This document shows positions 8,034 to 16,197 of a DNA stretch of 64,000 nt, piece by piece (positions within the stretch are counted from its first letter, which is position 1; every line of letters starts with the position of its first letter). The stretch covers positions 168,356 through 232,355 of the forward strand of contig NZ_JAFLVT010000018.1 in assembly GCF_017316025.1 (NCBI RefSeq), read 5' to 3'. The position numbers and the translations under genes were made by a program. The notes beneath the pieces were generated by a model. The model did no database searches, was not told where the DNA came from, and worked only from the letters and a program-made list of their open reading frames with translations. Source of the DNA: Candidatus Enterococcus myersii. GTDB lineage: Bacteria; Bacillota; Bacilli; Lactobacillales; Enterococcaceae.

Positions 8034-8995
8034 GCAAATTTGCGCCTCCTTATAATTAACGTTAGAAAAATAATGCCACCAATCACCCCGACGACAACAC
8101 TAACCGGCAACTCGTAGGGGGCAATTAGCACGCGGGCCAATAAATCGCAAATTAATAAGAAGTTTGCACCGAAAATGGCAGTAAAAGCCAAGGAGTGATT
8201 CAAATGATCTCCGAAATACCACGTCACAAGATTTGGCACGACTATCCCTAAAAAAGGGATACTGCCGACCATGATTAAAACAACACTCGAGCCTAATGCG
8301 ACTAAGCCCAAGACACAAAACTGCATTAATTTAACATTCACGCCTAAATTTTGCGCCAAATCATCACCTAAACTTAACACCATAATTTGTTGTAACAACA
8401 AAAAAATAATGATAAACACCGGGATCGTTAAATAAATCAAACGATAATCTTCTTTCATAATTGTCGCAAAATTTCCTTGTAACCAAGAAGACATATTTTG
8501 CACCAACTGAAATTGATAGCCAAAAAAATTGGCAAGTGCACCAATCACATTACCAAACATCATGCCTATTAATGGAACGATTAATGGGTTATTTTTTGGC
8601 AATAGCCGGGTCAAAAATAGGAAAGCTAAAACACCAATGTAGCTAAAAATAAAAGCAACAAAGGAACGTTGCCAGATACTACTGTTGGGCATAAATAACA
8701 TGACTAGTAAGATTCCAAAACGAGCTGAGTCCATCATGCCAATCGAACTCGTAGAAACAAAACGATTTTGTAATACCTTTTGTATCACAAGACCACAAAC
8801 ACTTAGCATACTTCCCGCTAAAACAATACTGACAGTCCGAGGTAAACGCGTTTCTTCTAAAAGAAGCCATTGGCTCTTTGTTCCAGCTATCAAACCAGTA
8901 AGGTGCATTTCTCCCACACCAATAAAAATTGAAAACAGACATAAAATGACAAGTAAAAAGATTCCTATTTTTTTCACATGCACAATCCTAACCAT
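8030..8995 (-). CDS. Siderophore ABC importer permease (FecCD family, YclN type)
   Basis: 321 residues with multiple membrane helices. LVMVGSIPFLGIVVPNLV-like sequence near residue 240 is the FecCD coupling signature. It is the first gene of the importer operon. The start is uncertain: ATG at 8995 has a weak ribosome site, while GTG at 8977 has AGGA eight bases upstream and begins with KKIGIFLLVILCL, a normal first helix. A Fur-type box covers the promoter. Confidence 0.9.
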   Translation of the reverse strand: MVRIVHVKKIGIFLLVILCLFSIFIGVGEMHLTGLIAGTKSQWLLLEETRLPRTVSIVLAGSMLSVCGLVIQKVLQNRFVSTSSIGMMDSARFGILLVMLFMPNSSIWQRSFVAFIFSYIGVLAFLFLTRLLPKNNPLIVPLIGMMFGNVIGALANFFGYQFQLVQNMSSWLQGNFATIMKEDYRLIYLTIPVFIIIFLLLQQIMVLSLGDDLAQNLGVNVKLMQFCVLGLVALGSSVVLIMVGSIPFLGIVVPNLVTWYFGDHLNHSLAFTAIFGANFLLICDLLARVLIAPYELPVSVVVGVIGGIIFLTLIIRRRKFA

Positions 8996-8998
8996 CTA

Positions 8999-9054
8999 AT
9001 TGATAATGATTCTCACTCGCAATTAACTATACGCAATTATCTTCAAAATGACAA
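8999..9054 (-). promoter_or_regulatory. Fur-box-controlled promoter of the iron importer
   Basis: TTGTCA (9049-9054) and TATAGT (9026-9031) on the minus strand have a 17-base spacer. Bases 9002-9020 read GATAATGATTCTCACTCGC, about 14 of 19 matches to the Fur consensus GATAATGATAATCATTATC, and overlie the transcription start. Iron-dependent repression is the expected behaviour. Confidence 0.75.
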
Positions 9055-9181
9055 TAGAAAATTGATGTTTTTTTATCGTTTTTTTCAACCTTTTATTTTT
9101 CTCTTTCAAATCTTTTACGTTGGTACCGATAAAAAACATGCTATACTTACGCCAGAACATATTTTATTGAAGGTGAAAATT

Positions 9182-9634
9182 ATGCAGCGTCAACAAGTAC
9201 TGATGGGTCAACTGATGGATTTAACGAATGAATTAGTTTGGCTCAATCGACCAGAAATGCAAAGTGCCTTAGAAGGGTATAAACTAAACGAAATTGAGTT
9301 GCTTGAAAAAATCGGATTACTCACTCATCCCAACGTAACCAAGTTAGCCAATGCTACTTATATGACCCGCGGTGCCATTAGTAAACTAACTAAAAAACTA
9401 ATGGAAAAAGAGTTAATCACCAGTTATCAATTACCTGAAAATAAAAAAGAAATCTATTTTCGTTTAACAACTCAAGGAGAACACATTAACCAAACCCACC
9501 AAATGCTACATCAGCGCTTTGCCAATCGTGATAAAGAAGTTTTTACGAATATGACCGATGAAGAATTTGACACTGTTTTTCGTTTTATCGGCCGCTACCG
9601 TGAACACTTGAAAAAATTGCCAAAATCCCGCTAA
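9182..9634 (+). CDS. MarR-family transcriptional regulator
   Basis: 150 residues with a winged-helix core: NVTKLANATYMTRGAISKLT for the recognition helix region, then KKEIYFRLTTQGE for the wing. I use the ATG at 9182, preceded by AAGGTGA, because the longer upstream frame lacks a ribosome site and runs through the divergent iron promoter. It ends in its own terminator. The MFS exporter gene follows on the same strand, and repeated TTGTTAACAA-like sites at that promoter suggest this regulator represses the exporter. Confidence 0.85.
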   Translation: MQRQQVLMGQLMDLTNELVWLNRPEMQSALEGYKLNEIELLEKIGLLTHPNVTKLANATYMTRGAISKLTKKLMEKELITSYQLPENKKEIYFRLTTQGEHINQTHQMLHQRFANRDKEVFTNMTDEEFDTVFRFIGRYREHLKKLPKSR

Positions 9635-9665
9635 TCCCCTAGCCTTACTCTAATCAATAATTTGT

Positions 9666-9708
9666 AAAAGCCACACACGTGAAAGTAAATCATGCGTGTG
9701 GCTTTTTT
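9666..9708 (+). terminator. Terminator after marR-type gene
   Basis: GCCACACACG / GCGTGTGGC stem followed by six T. The T-run merges directly into the first operator-like repeat of the MFS promoter. Confidence 0.8.
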
Positions 9709-9760
9709 GTTGACAAAGAAACATAAAAGTTTTACACTCGTTTTTGTTAACAAAGAAACA
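9703..9760 (+). promoter_or_regulatory. MFS gene promoter with repeated operator-like sites
   Basis: TTGACA (9710-9715) and TACACT (9733-9738) have a 17-base spacer. Two near-identical sequences, TGTTGACAAAGAAACA and TGTTAACAAAGAAACA, lie 38 bases apart at the -35 and just after the start site. The second contains a TTGTTAACAA palindrome. This is a likely binding site for the upstream MarR protein, by inference. Confidence 0.6.
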
Positions 9761-9783
9761 AAATTACATTGGAGGAAATTTCG

Positions 9784-10989
9784 ATGAACCACTCTTATTC
9801 AAATAAACATGCATTAATTTTTGGTTTTATTTCAGTCTTTTTAACCGGACTAGGCCTAACGATTGTAAATCCAGTCTTACCATTTTTAGTCGCACCTTAT
9901 GTTAAGGTTAGTCAACAAGCAAGCGTTGTAACATGTTTAGCCGCAGCTTATGCAACCGCGCTGTTTTTAGCAGCGCCGATTTTAGGTGCATTAAGTGATC
10001 ACTTTGGTAGACGCCCGATTTTGATTATCAGTTTAATTGGGGCTACCATTGGTTATAGTATTTTTGGTGTCGGTGGCTCGTTATGGCTATTGTTCTTAGG
10101 ACGCATCATTGACGGCATTACCGGCGGTGAAATCGCAGCGATTTTCGCTTACTTTGCCGATATTACGCCCTTTGAAAAACGAACACAATATTTTGGCTGG
10201 ATTAGCGCCATTGTAGGTATTGGTACCGCACTAGGACCAGTTATCGGCGGCTTGTTAGCTAATTTTGGTAACAGCACCCCATTTTTTGTTGGGGCCGCAA
10301 TTAGCTTATTGAATGCAGCTTATGGTTTCTTTTTTATGCCTGAAAGCTTGTCACAAGAAAGAAGAAGTCAAAACATTTCTTTTCAAAAATTGAATCCTTT
10401 AAAGCAATTGCTTACCATTTTAAAGTTACCCATCATTAATCGCCTTTTATTTACCGCCTTTTTACTTTGGTTACCTAATGGCGGCTTGCAGGCAATTTTT
10501 TCACAATTTTCAATCGATACTTTTGCTTGGAAGCCGACAATTATCGGTCTGATGTTCTCGCTGATCGGTATTTTAGATATTCTATCTCAAACCTTTATTA
10601 TGCCTTTACTTTTGAAACATTTTTCCGATCGAAAAATTATCTCCTTGGGTATGATAGCATAAATTTTCGGCTATCTCTTTATTGGTAGCGCCTATCTTAC
10701 CCATCAAGCAATCATTTTTGTTTTAGGGATGATAATTTTTAGTTTAGGCGATGCTATCTTTGGCCCTGCATTTAACGGCCTGCTGTCAAAATCTGCTGAT
10801 GAAAATACCCAAGGACAAGTGCAAGGTGGTGCCCAAAGCATCCAAGCTTTGGCACGGATTATCGGCCCTATTGTTGCCGGGCAACTTTATCGCTTCAATC
10901 ACTTTAGCCCTGCTGTTTTAGGCGTTGTCTTTATCTCTTGTGCGCTAATCTTTCTACGACAAATAAAAATACCGCTTCCTGTTAAATAA
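9784..10989 (+). pseudogene. MFS drug-type exporter broken by an in-frame stop
   Basis: The intact frame would encode about 401 residues of a 12-helix major facilitator. Motif A is visible as GALSDHFGRRPILIISLIGA near residue 65, and the helix-5 antiporter motif as GIGTALGPVIGGLL. A TAA at 10660-10662 interrupts the frame, and translation resumes in the same frame with IFGYLFIGSAYL and continues to a normal end at 10989. A single base substitution is the simplest cause. The ribosome site GGAGG before ATG 9784 and the promoter are intact. The first part (292 residues) could still be made but would lack the last three to four helices. Confidence 0.85.
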
Positions 10990-11091
10990 GAATTAGAAAC
11001 ACCTATAAGAAAAGCTGAGTATGAAGCCAGACAGAAATCAACTTCTTTAAAATGACTATTCGTGTAGAATTTTATACTTTTGCATAGAGAC

Positions 11092-11127
11092 AAAAAAAGA
11101 CCACAGACAAAACTGTCTGTGGTCTTA
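11092..11127 (-). terminator. Terminator behind the oldest eno tail
   Basis: Perfect 11-base stem GACCACAGACA / TGTCTGTGGTC with a T-run on the minus strand. It lies 14 bases past the stop codon of the displaced eno end at 11141, so this is probably the host's original eno terminator. The rest of 10990-11358 holds only the eno relic and short AT-rich sequence with no gene. Confidence 0.75.
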
Positions 11128-11140
11128 AACTAAGCAATGA

Positions 11141-11224
11141 TTATTTGTTTTTCAAGTTGTAGAATGCGTTAACGCCTTTGTATTCAGCAACTTCGCCTAA
11201 TTGGTTGTATTTAGCAATCCGGTC
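11141..11224 (-). pseudogene. Displaced eno 3' end, copy 1 (with 21-base deletion)
   Basis: The minus strand reads ...[27 protein letters not shown] followed by TAA (given here in part), the C-terminus of enolase. Compared with copy 2 at 13262 it lacks 21 bases, removing QLLRIED, exactly between two AATTGGT repeats. It has no start and no promoter. Homology stops near 11224-11226, right after the CGGTC core shared by all three eno tails. Confidence 0.9.
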
Positions 11225-11358
11225 GGCTATACCTGATAATTTTTTCCACCATAAGGTTAAAAAGGTTAACGTTCTCAAAAACACAGAAAAATTTTATGTT
11301 AGAATTGAACAGAAAACTAACCTAAAAGATCTGTGTCCACTAAATCATCCTAACACCA

Positions 11359-12234
11359 CTATTTAGTGTAATCGTCTGCGTCAGTAGACCATGATAATGT
11401 TTTATTTTCTTCTAGAGCATGAATTCGCGAGATTAAGCTAGAATGAATTTTTTGAAATGCGTCACTACCTAAGACTATTCTTAACGGAGGCGTATCGGTT
11501 TGTGTTAACGATACAATCTTGGTCGCCATTTTTTGGGGATCCCCTGCAATTGTTTTAAGATAAGAATCAATTTCTGTTTGACTTGCTCCAGTTAAGCCAT
11601 TTTGCATGATATCCGTAATTTTTCCTGTTGGAGTATTATCATAGGCAGATAAACGATCGCCAAAAGCACCATTTCCACCAACAAAGTTAGTTCTTATACC
11701 GCCGGGATCCACAATTGTTACACGAATGTTGAAGGGAGCAACTTCTTGTGACAAAGCCTCAAAAGCTGCTTCAACAGCCCATTTTGAGGCACTATACATT
11801 CCCATTGCAGGTGTAGAATAATGGCCAGCCATACTTGATATTTGTATGATTTGTCCACCACCCTGTTTTCTAAAATGAGGAAGAAAAGCTTTTGCGGTTC
11901 TCAAAGAGCCAAAAAGATTGATTTCAAAAACGTCTTTCATTTGCCGCTCAGAAATTTCTTCGATAGCACCATACAAACCATATGCAGCATTGTTTAGTAA
12001 AACATCGATCTTTCCAAGATCATTAAATGCCGCGTTTACAGTACGCTTTACATCATCTTCATCGGATAAGTCTAATGAACTTTGCCAAAGCTGATCACCA
12101 TATTGTTTTTTCAAGTCGTCAAAAGCACCCTCTTTTCTGGAAGTAACCGCAACCCTGTCACCATTTTCAAGTAATTGTTTAATTACAGCTGTTGCAAGCC
12201 CACCTGTAGCTCCAGTTATAAACCAAGTTTTCAT
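11359..12234 (-). CDS. Short-chain dehydrogenase/reductase
   Basis: NAD(P)-dependent SDR-fold oxidoreductase of about 291 residues. It has the glycine motif TGATGGLA near residue 8, NNAAYG near 84, and the catalytic pair YSASK near 150 with the preceding serine in IQISSMAG. The C-terminus, about 50 residues longer than the minimum SDR core, places it with the larger classical SDRs whose substrate cannot be told from sequence. I start at MKTWFITG (12234), 12 codons inside the longer frame. It is divergent from the TetR gene, which probably controls it. Cargo of the relic unit. Confidence 0.85.
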   Translation of the reverse strand: MKTWFITGATGGLATAVIKQLLENGDRVAVTSRKEGAFDDLKKQYGDQLWQSSLDLSDEDDVKRTVNAAFNDLGKIDVLLNNAAYGLYGAIEEISERQMKDVFEINLFGSLRTAKAFLPHFRKQGGGQIIQISSMAGHYSTPAMGMYSASKWAVEAAFEALSQEVAPFNIRVTIVDPGGIRTNFVGGNGAFGDRLSAYDNTPTGKITDIMQNGLTGASQTEIDSYLKTIAGDPQKMATKIVSLTQTDTPPLRIVLGSDAFQKIHSSLISRIHALEENKTLSWSTDADDYTK

Positions 12235-12360
12235 AATAGAAATCACTCCAATATCAAATTGACGTTTCAATTGTAACGCCTTGTGATTTGTAGTATAGTT
12301 TTTGCTATTGAAATAAGCAATTCTTATACACAGCGATGTTACAGAACAGGAGGCTTTGTT

Positions 12361-12918
12361 ATGTCCAATTCATATAATGAAGAGCAAAAGAAACTTACGA
12401 GAGATTCTATTTCTCAGGCTCTCATATTGCTCGCCAAAAATAAAGAGTACAACAAGATATCAGTTAGCGAGGTAGCGAATAAAGCTGGTGTTTCTAGAAT
12501 GGCATTTTACAGAAATTATGATAGCTTAGAAGATGTTGTAAAATGTCAGATTAGGGAAATTAATAACACATATAGAAATAGTCTTACTGAAGAGGACGTT
12601 GATAATTTTAATTTGACACGAGTATATTTTGAAACTTTGCGGCAAGAACAGGATTTCTTTATCACAATATTTAAATCAACTTCGGCAATACTCATTCTAT
12701 CTGAATTAGTTGAATTTCTAGAATCATTCTCTGAAAAATTGGTATGCAATATAGAATGTTCGCCAAAATACCGATCGTATAATATCAAGTTCCTTGCTGG
12801 TGGCTTATTTAATGTTATCAGAAGTTGGTGTAATGGCGGTATGATTGAGAGTGCTGACGAAATGGCTTTGCTGATTTGTGAACGTATTTCAAGTCATATT
12901 GTCGGTGTTAGTAGTTGA
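12361..12918 (+). CDS. TetR/AcrR-family regulator
   Basis: 185 residues. The N-terminal helix-turn-helix is ISVSEVANKAGVSRMAFYRN at about 35-55, preceded by a family-typical first helix (TRDSISQALILLAKNKEYNK). The C-terminal ligand and dimer region is variable. The start at 12361 follows AGGAGG at correct spacing. The 126-base gap to the divergent dehydrogenase gene contains TGTAACG and CGTTACA-like halves that could be operator parts, but I cannot define a clear site. Confidence 0.88.
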   Translation: MSNSYNEEQKKLTRDSISQALILLAKNKEYNKISVSEVANKAGVSRMAFYRNYDSLEDVVKCQIREINNTYRNSLTEEDVDNFNLTRVYFETLRQEQDFFITIFKSTSAILILSELVEFLESFSEKLVCNIECSPKYRSYNIKFLAGGLFNVIRSWCNGGMIESADEMALLICERISSHIVGVSS

Positions 12919-13104
12919 TGGGATTTGTCATAACACTAACGATTTTCTTTTATTCAACTACAGCCTAACACGCATAGGGTTTTACTTGCGCAAATTTTCT
13001 TCAACGAAATGGCAAATAGCTTTTCCAGTCAACTAATGTTGAGATTAATCGTGCTTGCTTAATAGCCTTTTTTATATTTTTTAACTCATCTAGTTAAATA
13101 CGCA
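12919..13104. other. Non-coding decay region of the relic unit
   Basis: No gene, promoter or terminator that I can support. Short open stretches on the minus strand without starts may be remains of lost genes, including the expected integrase, but nothing is recognisable. Confidence 0.4.
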
Positions 13105-13177
13105 GGTATGACTTAACTTGGCACCTTTTGTACTTAGCAACACGTGAAAACTGGCAGTACGCAAAAATTGGTATACT
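13105..13177. repeat. Integrase-side end sequence retained in relic unit
   Basis: Aligns by eye with 24928-25000 of the complete element. The best part is TTTGTACTTAGCAACACGTG here against TTTGTACTTTGCAATACGTG there, then AAAAATTGGTATAC in both. About three quarters of bases match over the last 50. Both copies lie between cargo and the eno terminator, where tyrosine-integrase arm sites would be. Confidence 0.65.
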
Positions 13178-13195
13178 TAATATCCCCAAATAGCA

Positions 13196-13228
13196 AAAAA
13201 GCCTATGAGAAAATTCTCACAGGCTTTA
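13196..13228 (-). terminator. Terminator behind eno tail copy 2
   Basis: GCCTATGAGA / TCTCACAGGC stem with one mismatch, followed by six T on the minus strand. It stands 34 bases past the stop of the displaced eno end, the same arrangement as behind the other two eno tails. Confidence 0.7.
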
Positions 13229-13261
13229 AATTGCTTCAATTCACTAATTAATTAGCGATGA

Positions 13262-13381
<120 letters not shown>

Positions 13382-13442
13382 TTATTTAAAGAAAATCATA
13401 CCACATAAAGCTTTGTATATCAACATTCTTAAAAATAGATTG

Positions 13443-13489
13443 TTATGTACTACTAACTAGAATACATTTTGTAGTTAGCAATATTAAAC
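13443..13489. repeat. Far-end arm-like repeats of the element
   Basis: TTTTGTAGTTAGCAATATTAAAC (here shortened: TTTTGTAGTTAGCAATATTA at 13467) resembles TTTGTACTTTGCAATACGTG at the integrase end. A reverse-oriented TACTACTAACTAG lies just before it. Candidate integrase or accessory binding sites, by similarity only. Confidence 0.45.
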
Positions 13490-13531
13490 TTTGATATGTT
13501 ATTATTAAAATCACTAAATGGAGGTGCTTTT

Positions 13532-13966
13532 ATGTTTGAAGAGCTTTTAACATTAGCTATTTTATCTGAGGTTGGTTTAATTGATTCATCATGTTATTTA
13601 GAAAAGTTAGATAGTTACTTTCTTAATGCTCCTGAAACCCCAATTCTATTAGACTTAGAATTTCTTTACAAAGATATAAACGGTGCTATTTACAAACTTT
13701 TTCCATTAACCCTAACTAATCAAATTGATTATCATCACTTTGGGAAAATACTTTTTCAAGAGATAGAAAAAATTTATCTAAATAATAATTTTACAATTAA
13801 TGATTTTGGTCAAAAAATGTATTTAATTTGGAATTTATTCATACCTCATCCTTTAAGTGAAGAAGAACCCTTCTGGACTTTAAGTTATGCTGATGATTGC
13901 TTATCCTACGGCGATGAAAAACAAACAAGGGAACTTTATGAAAAAGCTTTTCAATATTATAGTTAA
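13532..13966 (+). CDS. Hypothetical protein at the element's far end
   Basis: 144 residues, start chosen at ATG 13532 after GGAGGTG. Acidic, probably cytoplasmic and helical, with aromatic-rich stretches such as DYHHFGKILFQEIEKIYL and PEEPFWTLSYADDCLSYGD-like sequence near the C-terminus. I do not recognise the family. It is the only plus-strand gene of the element and converges with the next gene, overlapping it by 4 bases at the stop codons. Small acidic proteins at this position are often antitoxins or immunity proteins, but nothing here proves that. Confidence 0.65.
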   Translation: MFEELLTLAILSEVGLIDSSCYLEKLDSYFLNAPETPILLDLEFLYKDINGAIYKLFPLTLTNQIDYHHFGKILFQEIEKIYLNNNFTINDFGQKMYLIWNLFIPHPLSEEEPFWTLSYADDCLSYGDEKQTRELYEKAFQYYS

Positions 13967-14769
13967 TTTATTTGAGTCATGCTCCAAACTAATAATTTCC
14001 CTGTCAGTTCTACCAGCTTAGGATGATTTTCTAAAAACGATGTAAATTTGCTTAAGGCTCCACTTTTTTCTTTTTCAGTAGATTTGACTATTTCTACAAT
14101 TTCAACCGCTTCTGCTTTCTCACTTTCAGAAAGTTTACTTAAATATTGCTCTATCTCATTCAACGTATTCCCATAATTATTATTCTGGATATTATTTGTA
14201 CCTATTTGTGCTCCTGAAAAATCACCGCCATTAAAATTAAATACGGTACCTTTTGTTTCACTATTACTTTGTTCAAAATCATTTTCCATAATCTCAAACC
14301 CTTTCTTAGTAACTCTCATTCCATCTATTATAAAAAATGGTTCATCTGATGCATATTGTATTGACAATCCTTTTACTAGTTCCATAGAAATTGCTTCATT
14401 TGCTAAATCAAAATAATCTTTTTTCCTTACTCTATCGTTTGGAATTTCCAACTCATCATCATTATCTTCTACTCTTTCTAAAAAAATTTGCATCTGTTCA
14501 TGGCTATTTTTAGCCGTCATTCTGATTGGCTTTTCTTCTTCTAGTAATTGTTTCAAAAATACTTCCCCTTTATTTGTCAAAAAAACACTAGCTCCATACA
14601 CCATAGCACCTGACATATACTCTTCAACTTTAGCTCCATGAATATAACCTTGATTAATCAAATAGTTATAAAAATTACTTTCGACGGTGTTTAGTTCCAT
14701 CTCTAAAGAATTTGGTGAATTATCTCTTATTAATATCAAAATATCTTTATACTCTGAATTGTTAGACAA
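13963..14769 (-). CDS. Hypothetical protein with Asn/Gly-rich central linker
   Basis: 268 residues, probably starting at TTG 14769 with GAGGAAA upstream. Residues 1-165 look like two winged-helix-type halves, each ending in a TNKGEVFLKQL or TKKGFEIMEND motif. A linker near 185-205 (FNFNGGDFSGAQIGTNNIQN) follows, then a helical tail with KLVELTGKLLVWS. The FNFNGGDFSGAQIG type of linker recurs in proteins linked to abortive-infection or effector modules. Function unknown. It lies 49 bases behind the DUF4041 nuclease gene on the same strand. Confidence 0.65.
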   Translation of the reverse strand: MSNNSEYKDILILIRDNSPNSLEMELNTVESNFYNYLINQGYIHGAKVEEYMSGAMVYGASVFLTNKGEVFLKQLLEEEKPIRMTAKNSHEQMQIFLERVEDNDDELEIPNDRVRKKDYFDLANEAISMELVKGLSIQYASDEPFFIIDGMRVTKKGFEIMENDFEQSNSETKGTVFNFNGGDFSGAQIGTNNIQNNNYGNTLNEIEQYLSKLSESEKAEAVEIVEIVKSTEKEKSGALSKFTSFLENHPKLVELTGKLLVWSMTQIN

Positions 14770-14818
14770 AATAGTTTCCTCACTCTCTAAAAAATATAAT
14801 TGTTTAATTTATTAAAAA

Positions 14819-16129
14819 TTACTTTAATATAAGCGATTCACGATACTCCTCTGCATCCACATTTGCTCTAAAATCAATCGTTAGCTCTCCATATTCAGCT
14901 AATTTTTCCTCTATCTTAGAAATTGGTACCTTAAAAAACTCTTTACGATTATTCACTTTATTTATTCTATATGAATTAAAATACTGATGTAATTCTGTTT
15001 CTAGCTTATACGCATCATAACTAAATATCAGAGCATGAACATCAAATTTAAATGGAACTGATGCACTGCTTAACTCACTTATTCTTTCTAGTGGGTCAAT
15101 TCTTCTAGTTACTCCAATTTTCACCACATCATCACCGAACGCTCCAATATTACTAATTATGTATACATAACCAGCTGATGCGTGTGCGGTTCTATAGTCT
15201 AACTCTTCCTTTTCTTCTTCTCTTTCTTTTACTTTCACACCTAAATCAATAATTTGTTGTTCAATTGAATCTCTTTCTTCATCAGAACTTGACTCACTTA
15301 TCTTTTTCTTTAATTCATCAATTAAGTTTTGATAATGTTTAATATCCTTATCAATTACTTTCTTTTTACTTTGAATTTCTTTTTGTAATGCTTTTTCCTC
15401 TCTCTCACGTTCACGCTGTTCTTTTAATTCCTCTTTCTCATCTTGCTTCTTTCTTTCATATTCATAAGCTAAATATAATTCATTAAGCTTTAAATTTAAA
15501 AACTCATTAGTGATAGACAATTTAATTGATTTATTAAGCTTATTTAATTGCTCAAAAGATGTCTTGATTCTTTTTTCAATCGATTGAATATTATTATACT
15601 TAACCTTATTAATTGATGCTTCACACTCATTATTAAATGACCTTAAAATTTGCTTTATATTATCATTGGTCATTTTTCTTCCTTTTGCCTTACTTCCATC
15701 TACTGCCCAATTGTCAAAGTAATTAACTGCACTTTTATCTTTAATCATTTGCTTTTGAGTCGAGCGAATGCTAGTTAGTTTTTCTTTGTATCCTAGAGAT
15801 GTCGCAAAATCATACTTAGGTACATATAACCCATATGACTCCATTAATAAATCGTCTTCTATTACAATTAATTTTGATTGCAATGTGTGAATATCACTTT
15901 GTTTCTGAATAAATTTTGTTTCTATTTCGCTATATTTAGATTGTTTTTTTACTATTTCACTCTCGAGTAGTTCTAAATTCTTTTGTTGTTTTAAAATCTC
16001 TTCATTTAATTCTAATGCTGTCATCTGTTCTACTGATAGTTTCTTATCCTTTAATTTAGATAAATCATTGTTTAATACTTCTATTTCCTTTTTATACTCG
16101 TTTACCTTCAAAAAGTCCAACAACCCCAT
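14819..16129 (-). CDS. DUF4041 protein with C-terminal GIY-YIG nuclease (SNIPE-like)
   Basis: 436 residues. The N-terminal 95 residues form a coiled coil. Next comes a region typical of DUF4041 (LLMESYGLYVPKYDFATSLG, then the KSAV and GRKM stretch), then a charged coiled coil at about 225-310. Residues 320-410 are a T5orf172/Mug113-type GIY-YIG nuclease: GYVYIISN, KIGVTRRIDPLER and YKLETELHQYF. The latter two contain the expected catalytic Arg and Glu. SNIPE, an anti-phage nuclease acting on incoming DNA, has this domain pair plus an N-terminal membrane anchor. No anchor is visible here, only a short MGLLDFLKV start. Defence is inferred from family. Confidence 0.85.
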   Translation of the reverse strand: MGLLDFLKVNEYKKEIEVLNNDLSKLKDKKLSVEQMTALELNEEILKQQKNLELLESEIVKKQSKYSEIETKFIQKQSDIHTLQSKLIVIEDDLLMESYGLYVPKYDFATSLGYKEKLTSIRSTQKQMIKDKSAVNYFDNWAVDGSKAKGRKMTNDNIKQILRSFNNECEASINKVKYNNIQSIEKRIKTSFEQLNKLNKSIKLSITNEFLNLKLNELYLAYEYERKKQDEKEELKEQREREREEKALQKEIQSKKKVIDKDIKHYQNLIDELKKKISESSSDEERDSIEQQIIDLGVKVKEREEEKEELDYRTAHASAGYVYIISNIGAFGDDVVKIGVTRRIDPLERISELSSASVPFKFDVHALIFSYDAYKLETELHQYFNSYRINKVNNRKEFFKVPISKIEEKLAEYGELTIDFRANVDAEEYRESLILK

Positions 16130-16197
16130 ACAAGCACCTCTCCAATTGTTTTTTCTTTCTATAAAATCAGAATTTTATTTATTTTAAATAAAAATTA

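Noticed and set aside
12919-13104. Insertion-sequence remnant next to the TetR gene
   Set aside because: Some minus-strand stretches look weakly coding, but no transposase motif, terminal repeat or target duplication could be identified.
13120-13140. Sigma-54 promoter (TGGCAC followed by TTAGC)
   Set aside because: The -12 element does not match TTGCW at the right spacing, and no gene lies downstream in the right orientation.
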